Source: Rhodothermales bacterium (GTDB taxonomy: Bacteria; Bacteroidota; Rhodothermia; Rhodothermales; Bin80). Taken from it: a stretch of 64,000 nt of DNA. Shown in pieces: positions 9,252 through 18,310 of the stretch. The notes under the pieces are model-generated. The model searched no databases. It had not been told where the DNA came from and was given only the letters and a program-made list of their open reading frames with translations. The translations under genes were made by a program, and so were the position numbers. The stretch spans positions 2,730,814-2,794,813 of the forward strand of contig CATQHT010000003.1 of assembly GCA_958296045.1 (NCBI GenBank). Reading direction: 5' to 3'. Within the stretch, counting starts at the first letter, position 1; each line of letters opens with the position of its first letter.

Positions 9252-11705
9252 ATGATTATTGTTATGTCCAGAGTTCTCTTTATCGCGTGTGCTTTCTTTA
9301 TGGGTATAAGCGTTGGCGCGCAGACCCGGTATGAGCGCCCTCCTGAGGTGTTGGCGCAGCTGGTGGATGCTCCGCGCACCCCTGCGGTTATGTTGTCTTC
9401 GACGCGTCGTGTGATGCTCCTTTTGCATCGCTCCAGCGTGCCTGGCATTGCGAAGATTGCTGAGCCAGAGCTGCGCCTAGCGGGCCTACGCATCAACCCG
9501 CGCAACACGGGTCCCAGCCGTTACAGCGGATACGAGCGGCTCAGCCTGAAGACGCTTGACGGCAGCGCGGCGCGGCCTGTGACCGGGGTGCCCGAAGATG
9601 CGGCGATCGGCAATGTCTCATTTTCGCCTGATGGGCAGCATGTGGCCTTTACCGTCATGTTGCCTGAGCGCATCGAGGCATATGTAGCTTCTGTCGCGGA
9701 CGGTCAGGCCCGGCGCCTCACTACGCGCCATGTCAACGATGCCAGCCCGGGTGCCCCGCTCCGCTGGGTATCTGACAGCCAGTCCCTCCTGGTAAAGATG
9801 GTTCCGCTTGACCGGGGCGAGCCGCCGGTGGCCCCGCTCGCGCCAGCAGGACCGGTCATCCAGGAGAATGCAGGACAGGAGGCGCCTGCCCGCACGTATC
9901 AGGACATGTTGCAGAACAGCTTTGATGAAGCGCTTTTCTCATATTACCTGAACACCGAGGTGGTACGTGTCACCTTGGGCGGCGACTCGGTGCCGATCGG
10001 TGAAGCAGGCCTCATCATGGATGTGGATCCTTCTCCTGACGGGCGTTTCGTGCTCTTGGAGCGTCTTGAGCGTCCTTTTTCATATCTGGTGCCTTACTCT
10101 CGCTTTCCGCATGTGCTCGAGGTTTATGATGCCAGCGGAGAACTGGTGCGCACGGTGGCTCAGCTGCCGCTGGCAGAAACTGTTCCGACGCGTCCGGGCT
10201 CTGTCCGCACGGGTCCGCGCAGCATGGGGTGGCGCGCGGATGCGGGTGCTACGCTGTATTGGGCGGAGGCTATCGATGGCGGCGATGCCCGTGTGGAGGC
10301 CGAGCACCGGGATCAGCTGTACACGTTGGCGGCGCCCTTTGAGGGTGCTCCAGAGCTGTTTCTGACGCTGCAGCTGCGCTATAGCGGCATCTTGTGGGGC
10401 AATGACACGAGGGCCTTGGTCCGCGAATCGTGGTATATGGACCGCAAGGCGCGCTGGTATGTGATGGATCCGAGCCAGCCTGATGGTCCGTTGACGCTCC
10501 TCTTTGATTTGCAGATGGAGGATCGTTACAACAATCCAGGCTCGCCCCTAATGAAACGGTCTAGCTATGGCACTGCCGTCCTAATGATGCAGGACGATGC
10601 GCTGTTTATGGTAGGTACCGGAGCCAGCCCGGAAGGGAATCGGCCATTTCTGCGCAAGTTTGACCTTGCTACGCAACAGACCCAGGAGCTATTTCGCAGC
10701 CAGGCGCCGTACTACGAACGTCCGTTGGCGCTCTTAGACGACGCACTCGAGAAGATGCTGACGCTTCGGGAGTCGGTGACGGAGCCGCCCAACTATTTCG
10801 TGCGCGACCTGTCTGATGGCAGTCTGGTGTCTGTGACGGCTTTCGCACATCCGTATCCAGAGCTCACCGCGATACAGAAAGAGGTGATTCAGTACACGCG
10901 CGAAGATAGCATTCCGCTTAGCGCTACGCTGTATTTGCCGCCCGGCTACGAACCTGAGCGTGATGGTCCGCTCCCGGGGCTGGTATGGGCGTATCCCAAT
11001 GAGTTCAAGAGCGCGGATGCGGCTGGGCAGCGGCGTGACAGTCCGTACCAGTTCATGACCGTAAGCTATTCTGGGTTTGTGCCTTACGTGACGCGCGGCT
11101 ATGCAGTGATCAACAACGCTTCGATGCCCGTCATCGGGGAAGGCGACGAGGAGCCCAACGACACTTTTCGTGAGCAGCTGGTTAGCAACGCGCAGAGCGC
11201 TATTGACGAAGGTGTCCGGCGCGGCGTACTAGATCCAGAGCGCGTGGCCATCGGTGGGCATTCCTACGGAGCGTTTATGACGGCCAACCTTTTGGCACAT
11301 TCCGACCTGTTTCGTGCCGGGGTGGCGCGCAGCGGTGCCTACAACAGGACGCTAACGCCGTTCGGGTTTCAAAATGAGCAGCGTCTCTTCTGGGAGTCTC
11401 CCGAGACGTATTACTATATGTCGCCCTTTATGCATGCCGACAAGATTGATGAGCCGATCTTGTTGATTCATGGCGAGGCGGACAACAATTCCGGCACGTT
11501 TCCGGTGCAGAGCCGTCGGTTGTACGGGGCGCTCAAGGGGTTGGGCAAGACCGCGCGTCTGGTCATGTTGCCGCACGAGAGTCATGGGTATCGGTCACGG
11601 GAGTCGATCCTGCATGTGCTTTGGGAGACGGATCGCTGGCTGGAGCAGTATGTCAAGAAGGCTTCGCCACGCGTGGTAGACATTGCGGATCCCTCTGGAG
11701 ACTGA
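9252..11705 (+). CDS. Secreted S9-family serine peptidase (prolyl oligopeptidase fold)
   Basis: An 817-residue protein with a signal peptide (VLFIACAFFMGISVGAQ), an N-terminal beta-propeller of WD/TolB-like strands (for example VSFSPDGQHVAFTV), and a C-terminal alpha/beta hydrolase domain. The nucleophile lies in GGHSYGAF (Ser ~671); the acid is likely in LIHGEADNNSG and the base His in PHESHGY near the C-terminus. This resembles the S9C/glutamyl peptidase group of exported peptidases in Bacteroidota. It probably degrades peptides in the periplasm for nutrition. The ATG at 9252 or the ATG at 9264 could be used; both keep the signal peptide. A TATATTCG box at 9230-9237 is one mismatch from the phylum's TAnnTTTG -7 element, but it is close to the start codon and weakly supported. 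Confidence 0.9.
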   Translation: MIIVMSRVLFIACAFFMGISVGAQTRYERPPEVLAQLVDAPRTPAVMLSSTRRVMLLLHRSSVPGIAKIAEPELRLAGLRINPRNTGPSRYSGYERLSLKTLDGSAARPVTGVPEDAAIGNVSFSPDGQHVAFTVMLPERIEAYVASVADGQARRLTTRHVNDASPGAPLRWVSDSQSLLVKMVPLDRGEPPVAPLAPAGPVIQENAGQEAPARTYQDMLQNSFDEALFSYYLNTEVVRVTLGGDSVPIGEAGLIMDVDPSPDGRFVLLERLERPFSYLVPYSRFPHVLEVYDASGELVRTVAQLPLAETVPTRPGSVRTGPRSMGWRADAGATLYWAEAIDGGDARVEAEHRDQLYTLAAPFEGAPELFLTLQLRYSGILWGNDTRALVRESWYMDRKARWYVMDPSQPDGPLTLLFDLQMEDRYNNPGSPLMKRSSYGTAVLMMQDDALFMVGTGASPEGNRPFLRKFDLATQQTQELFRSQAPYYERPLALLDDALEKMLTLRESVTEPPNYFVRDLSDGSLVSVTAFAHPYPELTAIQKEVIQYTREDSIPLSATLYLPPGYEPERDGPLPGLVWAYPNEFKSADAAGQRRDSPYQFMTVSYSGFVPYVTRGYAVINNASMPVIGEGDEEPNDTFREQLVSNAQSAIDEGVRRGVLDPERVAIGGHSYGAFMTANLLAHSDLFRAGVARSGAYNRTLTPFGFQNEQRLFWESPETYYYMSPFMHADKIDEPILLIHGEADNNSGTFPVQSRRLYGALKGLGKTARLVMLPHESHGYRSRESILHVLWETDRWLEQYVKKASPRVVDIADPSGD

Positions 11706-11895
11706 TTGCGCTTGGCTGCGCAACCGTGGAGTGGCACAAGGAGGCCCCGCCCAGCGGGCGCATGGCGCATGTGAAATGTGGACTGCTGCCCGGCGGCCTC
11801 AGGCAAGGGGAAGTTGTCTGGGTGCGCAGTTGTGCGCGAACCGCGTGTGCTAGGCAACACCCGCGAAGCGGTGCGGATAATTTAGAGCGGGCTTC

Positions 11896-14376
11896 ATGTC
11901 AGCGCATGCGACCGCGGCGTTGCAGCGTCACGACACTCGCACGCATTCGACGCCCCAGATTCATGGAGGATGGGGTTTGCCTGTCAGCAGCACCGTGATG
12001 ATGCCAGGGAGTAGGCGCTGGCAAACGGCGGCCGACGCTGCCCACGAGATTCAGGTTGCGGAGTGGTTTGGACAGCTGCACGACGGTCTCAAGAGTGTAG
12101 GGTACCCGACCAGGGATCTGGGAAGGTTGCTCATCCGGCTCATGTTTTGTTTGTTCGCCGATGATGCAGGAGTCTTTGGCCAGCAGGGCAGGTTTCTGGT
12201 TCTGATACGGTCGCGCGCGAGAAAAGACGGTACAGATCTCGGCGCGTGGTTGTTGCGTCTGTTCGAGGTGTTGGGTACACCACCTGAGGGTCGCACTGGC
12301 ATGCTGGATCCAGTCCTGGGTGGATTTCCGAACGTCAACGGCCGCTTGTTTGAGGGCCGGCTACAGGAACCGCCATTCGATGTCGGCATGCGGCAGACTC
12401 TGATCGATGCCTGTTGCAGCGACTGGTCCAGGATTTCGCCGGTAGTGTTTGGAGCCTTACTGCAGTCGGTGATGGATCCTGCGCGTCGCCGCGCGCTGGG
12501 CGCACACTACACGTCTGAGGAAGACATTCTCAAGGTTATCGGTCCGTTGTTTCTGGACGGGTTGCGTGGAGAGCTTTTGCGGCTCCGGTCGGACGGAGGC
12601 GCGGGGCAGCTGGAGCGCCTGCGTGCCTTTCATGGGCGTTTGCGCCAGGTGCGAGTGCTCGATCCGGCGTGTGGTTGCGGCAATTTCCTTGTGATGGCGT
12701 ACCGCGAGTTGCGCGAGCTCGAGGTAGACGTGATGGGGGAGATGAAAGAGGCTGCGCAGCGGTGTGGCCCCGGGGCGTTGGAGATCGACTGGGGGGCACC
12801 CCTGGTGGATGTGGATCAGTGCTATGGCATCGAAATCGACGAGCTGCCAGCACGCATAGCGGAGGTAGCGCTCTGGGTGATGGATCACCTGATGAACAGG
12901 CGCATACGCGACGAACTTGGCCAGACCCTTGTTCGCATCCCTTTGCAGAAGTCGCCGCACATCGTGCACGGCGATGCGCTGGAGATGGACTGGTCTGATG
13001 TCTTACCCGCCAAGGCGTGCACGGCGGTGATTGGTAACCCTCCGTTTGTCGGGTCCAAGCTCCAGTCTGAGGCTCAGCGTGCGCAGGTGCGTCGCATCGC
13101 GAATCTGGGTGGTCGCGGTAACACGCTGGATTATGTGGCGGCTTGGTTCATTAAGGCAGCGGAATATGTGCAGTCCTCAAAGGCAGGGATCGGATTTGTT
13201 GCCACGAGCTCGATTGTCCAGGGACAGCAAACTGGCGAGCTGTGGCCGGTCCTGTTTGATCGTTACGGGATGGAGATTGCCTTTGCATATCGGCCCTTTC
13301 CGTGGCAGCGGCGGGTACGGGGCGCGCCCACCGTCCATGTCATCATTGTTGGCTTAGAGAGGCGAGCGCTTGTGCGCAAGCGGCGGCAGCTGTTCAGCTA
13401 TGAAGGGGGGCGGTACTGCGAAAGCGGTCACAGGGCACTCTCGCCATACCTGACTGATGCTACAAGCTTGCGCAACCCACACCTAGTGGTTACAGAAGCG
13501 AAGAAGCCCGTGAACGGGATGCGTCCGATGGCTGTCGGATCCCAGCCCATCGATGGTGGTCACTATATCTTCGGGTCTGCCGAGCGCAAAGCGTTTCTTG
13601 AGAAAGAGCCAGCGGCGGACGAGTTTCTTCGGCCCTATGTTGGCGGACAGGAATTCCTTCTTGGCAAGAAGCGCTGGATCCTTGTTTTGCACCATGTTTC
13701 GCCGGAGGCGCTTGCACGCCTGCCGGAGGTACGAAGGCGGATAGACCTTGTACGGGCATTCCGCGCTGCAAGCCGACGCCGTAGCACTTTGAGGATAGCT
13801 TCGGTGCCGCGGCTTTACCAGATCAATATGATTCCCGAGAGACCGTTTCTGGCGGTCCCAGAAACGTCCACGGCACGGCGCCGGTATGTGCCTGTGGGTT
13901 GGCTATCGCCCCCAGTGGTTCCAAACAATGCGTTGCGAATCTTGGAGGGCGCTTTGCTGTGGGAATTCGCGCTCATTACGTCGGCCATGCATATGGCGTG
14001 GTTACGCCATGTAGGCGGGCGTCTTGGCATGGGGTATCGGTACTCGGTTGGAATGGTATACAACACGTTTCCTTTGCCGCCGGATTTGATCCGCCAGATG
14101 GTCGATGCGTCGTTGCTCAGGTCGGAGGCGCAAGCGGTGCTTGATGCACGGGCAGCGTACCTGGAGAGAGCATTGGCGAGCCTCTATGACCGCGATCAGA
14201 TGCCACGCGCCCTTTTGGACGCGCACCATACGCTGGATCGCGCCGTCGATCGGCTGTACCGAGAAAAGCCATTTATCGACGACCATGACAGGCTCGCGCA
14301 TCTGTTCGCGTTACACGAGGGCATGGTGATTCGCAGGCGTGCGTTCGCGCGCGGTCGTCGGCTGTTCAGGTCCTGA
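11896..14376 (+). CDS. MmeI-family DNA adenine methyltransferase lacking the N-terminal nuclease domain
   Basis: An 826-residue protein colinear with the MmeI (type IIL) family from its helical spacer onward: WFGQLHDGLKSVGY and RLMFCLFADDAGVF (spacer), FGALLQSVMDPARRRALGAHYTSEEDI, SAM-binding motif I LDPACGCGNFL (Asp ~256), catalytic motif IV GNPPF (Asn ~381), then a target-recognition domain and a C-terminal helical domain (LGMGYRYSVGMVYNTFPLP). MmeI enzymes carry an extra ~190-residue PD-(D/E)XK nuclease at the N-terminus. Here a TAA at 11878-11880 closes the frame just upstream, so that domain is absent. The true start may be the ATGs at 11998/12001. SAM-binding and catalytic residues look intact, so an orphan N6-adenine methyltransferase is plausible. 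Confidence 0.88.
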   Translation: MSAHATAALQRHDTRTHSTPQIHGGWGLPVSSTVMMPGSRRWQTAADAAHEIQVAEWFGQLHDGLKSVGYPTRDLGRLLIRLMFCLFADDAGVFGQQGRFLVLIRSRARKDGTDLGAWLLRLFEVLGTPPEGRTGMLDPVLGGFPNVNGRLFEGRLQEPPFDVGMRQTLIDACCSDWSRISPVVFGALLQSVMDPARRRALGAHYTSEEDILKVIGPLFLDGLRGELLRLRSDGGAGQLERLRAFHGRLRQVRVLDPACGCGNFLVMAYRELRELEVDVMGEMKEAAQRCGPGALEIDWGAPLVDVDQCYGIEIDELPARIAEVALWVMDHLMNRRIRDELGQTLVRIPLQKSPHIVHGDALEMDWSDVLPAKACTAVIGNPPFVGSKLQSEAQRAQVRRIANLGGRGNTLDYVAAWFIKAAEYVQSSKAGIGFVATSSIVQGQQTGELWPVLFDRYGMEIAFAYRPFPWQRRVRGAPTVHVIIVGLERRALVRKRRQLFSYEGGRYCESGHRALSPYLTDATSLRNPHLVVTEAKKPVNGMRPMAVGSQPIDGGHYIFGSAERKAFLEKEPAADEFLRPYVGGQEFLLGKKRWILVLHHVSPEALARLPEVRRRIDLVRAFRAASRRRSTLRIASVPRLYQINMIPERPFLAVPETSTARRRYVPVGWLSPPVVPNNALRILEGALLWEFALITSAMHMAWLRHVGGRLGMGYRYSVGMVYNTFPLPPDLIRQMVDASLLRSEAQAVLDARAAYLERALASLYDRDQMPRALLDAHHTLDRAVDRLYREKPFIDDHDRLAHLFALHEGMVIRRRAFARGRRLFRS

Positions 14377-15707
14377 GTTAGAAACCTTTGGTTCTAGCTC
14401 TGCGCACGGGAATACCAGAAAGTGACTATAGCTTGCGCTGCCGACCGGATCGTTGCTTCATGCCGTATCTGGCCAGATGCATCGGTGGTGCTACTGATGC
14501 GAATGTGCAATGACTGTGTCCGACGTTTAGCAGACCGGTCCGCCTGCCTCATGCTGCTTCTTTCGTGTTTGCTCAGGTGCAGAAATCTCCGACTCTGCCT
14601 TTTACCTGGGCACCTGCTAGGCCTGGCCAAGAGGGCTCCAAAGGGGTACGCATTGTTTATCCACTAGGAGAATTCGAACAATACCGCCAGCTGCCCCAAT
14701 ACGCGTATCAACGTATCCATTCAGAAGTCTGATTATTTGAGCGCATTCTAGCTGATTGGTATCGCGCGGAGGTGGTTCGGCGGCAATTTGTGGCTACAGG
14801 CCGGGTAATGTAAGGTCGTGGGGATGCATATGTTGCGGGTCTATGCCCGCAAGTACAATCTTCTAGAACTCACGGACCTCGCCTTGGCGATTGAGTTGGT
14901 GGCGATGATAGACGGCAACATGAACCGAAAGTACGCCCCCCTCCCCCCGCTGGTCTGGGCACTAAGTTATCTGGTATGGTTACGCAAGTCCGCTGATGCG
15001 CGCCATAGCCTACGAAGAACTCGGGCGATATACACCGTTGTGGAGCACCCGCCACAGCGAATGGCGTAGGCTCGGCAATGCCAACGGTCTCGCTTACCGT
15101 ACGCTGCACAGAGTTCATGCCTGCATAGCGAGGGGACTATACGTGCCCGTCGAGGCCAGCGCGTACACCCTCACCCTACGCGCGCTACGCGAAGGGCCTT
15201 AACCATTCACACCCACCACATAGAACAGCGTAAAATTAGCTTTCGGCGTGAAGCTCAGGCCTCCCGCTAAAAGGGGTCATGCTTTACTTGTCGGATAACC
15301 GGGTAGCTGGGTGCCAAGCTGCGCCCGCCCAATGCACCTTGAAGACTCGTTGGTAAGTTGCTCGAATAAGTACAGGGCAGACCTATGTGAAGGGCTGGTA
15401 CGGTCGAATTGCGGCTAGGCGGATACACGACTTACCTTGCCTAGAACAGTGGATGTTCCCTACATCTTCGATGGTTCTCGGGTTCAGCTGAGGTCGTTTT
15501 GACAACCAATCGCTGGAAAGTTGATGGCGATCTTAGCTAGTTCCTGCCCGACAGCCCTTCGGAGCACGAATCCGTCGGGCCTGGAACACTCTGAACCGGC
15601 GGGGGGTACGGTGACCGCGTGGACGCCAAGAATGTATTCAAGAAGGCGCAACAAGGATGGAGTTTGTTAAGAGTCCAGTGTTTGCAACTCTTCCAAAACA
15701 CGTTAGA
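14377..15707. other. Long intergenic region, no supported gene
   Basis: About 1.3 kb between two methyltransferase genes. Only short reading frames occur (for example 14818-15069), with no recognisable motifs, no good ribosome-binding sites and composition unlike the flanking genes. Base content is more AT-rich and irregular than the neighbours, which suits decayed DNA. It may be the remains of a specificity or restriction subunit, but no residue-level similarity supports that. No transposase, tRNA or repeat was recognised. Confidence 0.4.
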
Positions 15708-17273
15708 ATGAGCAAAACAGCAGTTGTGGTAGGAACCCGACACAACGACGGTGCCACGACCGGCTATGAGGCCAACCTCTGGGCAATGGCCGATGCACTT
15801 CGCGGCTCGATGGATGCTGCCGAGTACAGGCATGTTGTGCTCGGTCGTATTTTTCTGAAGTATACCTCTGACGCCTTCGAAGAGCGCTGTGCGACGGTGC
15901 AGACCGAGTTGGGCAAAGAGGCTGCGGAGGAACACGACGAGTTCATTGCAGAAAACACCTTTTGGGTGCCGAATGAAGCCCGTTGTGCGTGCCTGAGGGC
16001 CGAGGCGCGGCAGCCAACCGTCGGGCAGACCGTGGATCGGGCCATGGTGGCTATCGAGCGAGACAATCCGGCACTGAAGGGAGTGCTGCCACAGGTCTAC
16101 GCGCGGCCCGCGCTGGACATGCTGCGCTTGGGGCAGTTATTTGACATGGTGGGTAGCATCCGCGTTGGGGATGCCGAGGCCCCTTCCAAGGATGTGCTCA
16201 GGAGCGTGTACGAGTACTTCTTCTTCCAGTTCGCGAGTACCGAGGGAAAGCGGGGTGGAGAATTCCATACGCCACGCTGCGTCGTCAGGCTGCTCGCTCA
16301 TATGCTGGAACCCTACCGAGGGCGGATCTACGATCCATTCTGCGGTTCCTCGGGCATGTTCGCGCAGTTAGCAGCGTATATTCGTGCTCAAATCACCGGT
16401 AACGTGAGCGGGCAGGTGCGCGGCGATATCTTAATCTACGGCCAGGAGTCGCACTACAAGACGTGGCGTCTAGCCAAGATTAACTTGGCCATCTGGGGAA
16501 TCGGTGGGCAGATCGCTCACGGAGACAGTTTTCACAATGACCGCCATTCGGAGCTGAAGACGGACTACATCCTTGCTAACCTTCCGCTTAACGTTTCGAA
16601 CTGGGGCGGCGAGCGCCTGACCGGGGACCCGCGCTGGCGCTACGGTGTTCCGCCGAAGCGTGATGCCAACTTTGCCTGGGGGCAACACACGGTTCATCAC
16701 CTTGCACCAAACGGCATTGCTGGGTTCGTGCTTACCAACGTTTCCATGTCATCGCACCAGTCCAGCAAGGAAAGAATCCGAGCGAACCTGAATGAGGCGG
16801 ACTTTGTGGACTGCATGGTAGCACTGTCTGGGCAGCTTTTCTACTCGACCCAGATTCCGGCCCGCTTGTGGTTTCTAGCGCGTGGGCACCGCGAGTGCGG
16901 CGAGATCCTGTTTATCGACGCCAGGAAGCTCGGACGGATGGTGGACCGGACGCATCGCGACCTGACAGGAGAGGATGTCGCACAGATCGCAGATACCTGC
17001 CGCGCTTGGTGGGCCGATGCGGCGGAGAATGTCTCCGCCGATATTTCCGGCTTCTGTAAGAGTACCTCGCTGGACGAGGTTCGCAAGTACAGTTACGTGC
17101 TAACGCCGTGCAGGTATGTCGGCATCGAGTCGCAGGATGACGACGAGCCGTTCGAGGACAAGATGACGCGGTTGGAATTGGAGCTTCGCGAGCCGCAGGT
17201 AAATGGCAATAGGCTCGACGCCGCGGTTTCTAAGAACTTGGAGAGGCTAGGACTCTGGAGGCAAGGACCTTGA
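15708..17273 (+). CDS. hsdM: HsdM-like type I R-M methyltransferase subunit with altered motif IV (NLPL)
   Basis: About 521 residues from the ATG at 15708. It follows the HsdM plan: an N-terminal helical domain ([20 protein letters not shown]), then [23 protein letters not shown] motif [11 protein letters not shown] (Asp ~209), and the motif IV block [15 protein letters not shown] with [10 protein letters not shown]. In active N6-adenine methyltransferases motif IV reads NPPF; here it is NLPL (residues ~291-294), losing a Pro and the stacking aromatic, so catalysis is doubtful. No HsdS or HsdR lies nearby. Its TGA overlaps the TTG start of the HEPN-like gene, indicating translational coupling to the following pair. 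A longer in-frame start at 15657 exists. Confidence 0.88.
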   Translation: MSKTAVVVGTRHNDGATTGYEANLWAMADALRGSMDAAEYRHVVLGRIFLKYTSDAFEERCATVQTELGKEAAEEHDEFIAENTFWVPNEARCACLRAEARQPTVGQTVDRAMVAIERDNPALKGVLPQVYARPALDMLRLGQLFDMVGSIRVGDAEAPSKDVLRSVYEYFFFQFASTEGKRGGEFHTPRCVVRLLAHMLEPYRGRIYDPFCGSSGMFAQLAAYIRAQITGNVSGQVRGDILIYGQESHYKTWRLAKINLAIWGIGGQIAHGDSFHNDRHSELKTDYILANLPLNVSNWGGERLTGDPRWRYGVPPKRDANFAWGQHTVHHLAPNGIAGFVLTNVSMSSHQSSKERIRANLNEADFVDCMVALSGQLFYSTQIPARLWFLARGHRECGEILFIDARKLGRMVDRTHRDLTGEDVAQIADTCRAWWADAAENVSADISGFCKSTSLDEVRKYSYVLTPCRYVGIESQDDDEPFEDKMTRLELELREPQVNGNRLDAAVSKNLERLGLWRQGP

Positions 17274-17683
17274 GCAATACGGACGCTCGGCGCTGGCAGC
17301 TGCGGCTCGACACTTTCGGAAGAGCGCTCAGGCAACTAACGATTGCTTGTGACCAGGAATGTTACAGCTACTTGGAGCTTGCTGGACTGATCAAGACGTT
17401 TGAGTTCAGTTTCGAGTTGTCTTGGAAGGTTCTCAAGGATCTTCTCTTCTATGAAGGCTACGACGTGAAGGCTCCGCGTCCGGTGATCCGCAAGAGTTTT
17501 GAGATGGACTACATCGACGAGAGCGACTGTGAAACTCTGCTCAACGCGCTGAATAAGCGTAACTTGCTGAGTCATGCTTATTTGCTCGACGTGGCCCAAG
17601 AGGCGGAGACGCTGATCAAGGAATGCTACCACCCTGCGCTGCAACGGCTCCATCAGAATCTCGAAGTCAGGCGAACACCGTGA
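17270..17683 (+). CDS. HEPN-like nucleotidyltransferase substrate-binding protein (HI0074 family)
   Basis: A 137-residue, largely helical protein that begins with TTG inside the stop codon of the HsdM-like gene. The pattern [46 protein letters not shown] and KRNLLSHAY (residues ~100-108) matches the HI0074 group of the HEPN superfamily; RN..SH corresponds to the HEPN R-x4-6-H motif. HEPN partners of MNT nucleotidyltransferases act as RNase toxins or substrate-binding subunits; in characterised pairs the MNT protein neutralises them by AMPylation. The next gene encodes the MNT partner with a GTGA overlap. The operon-like coupling to a methyltransferase gene is unusual. Confidence 0.87.
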   Translation: MSNTDARRWQLRLDTFGRALRQLTIACDQECYSYLELAGLIKTFEFSFELSWKVLKDLLFYEGYDVKAPRPVIRKSFEMDYIDESDCETLLNALNKRNLLSHAYLLDVAQEAETLIKECYHPALQRLHQNLEVRRTP

Positions 17684-18048
17684 CAGGCGGTATTAAGGAC
17701 ATCCACCGTGACGCGATCATAGCCGCCCTCGCGGCCAATAGCCACGTGGAACGGGCCGTGTTGTTTGGCTCAAGAGCTACCCGGACGAACACCGTGACTT
17801 CCGATGTGGACATCGCGTTATTCGGAGACCGGCTTACCTTGACGGATTGGGCCCGCCTTTCTTCGGATATTGACCGGATTCCGATGGCACAATCGGTCGA
17901 TCTATTATTGTATGACTTGGTCCGAGACCGGACGTTGCGGGAGCACATTCGGCAGGATGGAATCGAGTGGTATGTCCGTCCAATACTTACAACAGAACAC
18001 CGCCAGGAGCTGCGCGGCAGTCAGCTAGGGCCGCGGAACAGGCCATGA
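17680..18048 (+). CDS. Minimal nucleotidyltransferase (MNT), partner of the HEPN-like protein
   Basis: About 122 residues from the GTG at 17680, which overlaps the TGA of the preceding gene. The active-site motif is present: LFGSRATRTNTVTSDVDIAL supplies Gly-Ser and the two metal-binding aspartates (DVD), and QSVDLLLYD supplies the third acidic position. This is the MNT/HI0073 class that pairs with HI0074-type HEPN proteins in toxin-antitoxin modules, where the MNT enzyme AMPylates the HEPN toxin. An in-frame start at 17623 would overlap the HEPN gene by 60 bp and is less likely. With the previous two genes it forms a compact three-gene unit. Confidence 0.88.
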   Translation: MTGGIKDIHRDAIIAALAANSHVERAVLFGSRATRTNTVTSDVDIALFGDRLTLTDWARLSSDIDRIPMAQSVDLLLYDLVRDRTLREHIRQDGIEWYVRPILTTEHRQELRGSQLGPRNRP

Positions 18049-18130
18049 ATGCATTCGGAAAATGTGCGGTACTAGCTCAACATTACCTGACTTGTGATAC
18101 CGGAACCAAGTATGCTGACGTTTGCACCCC

Positions 18131-18170
18131 CGCAATTCTAGTTGTCGCCAACCGCAATTCTAGTTGTCGC
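18131..18170. repeat. Two-copy 22-bp tandem repeat
   Basis: The sequence CGCAATTCTAGTTGTCGC occurs at 18131-18148 and again at 18153-18170, a 22-bp period with CAAC between copies. It lies between the MNT gene and the convergent aminotransferase gene. No function is evident; it may be a duplicated binding site or replication slippage. Confidence 0.7.
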
Positions 18171-18310
18171 TCAACACTCACGGCTTATCTGGGTAGCTTG
18201 GATGTGGCCAGGAATGAAAACCTGACCAACGGGGATGCAGTGCTAAGCATCCGAAGCTGGCGATCACTGACGGGACCCGCTTTGGCCCATCGCCCACCCC
18301 AAGACTCTTC

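Noticed and set aside
14818-15069. Possible 83-residue gene
   Set aside because: No ribosome-binding site, no recognised motif, and an overlapping frame of similar length on the other strand.
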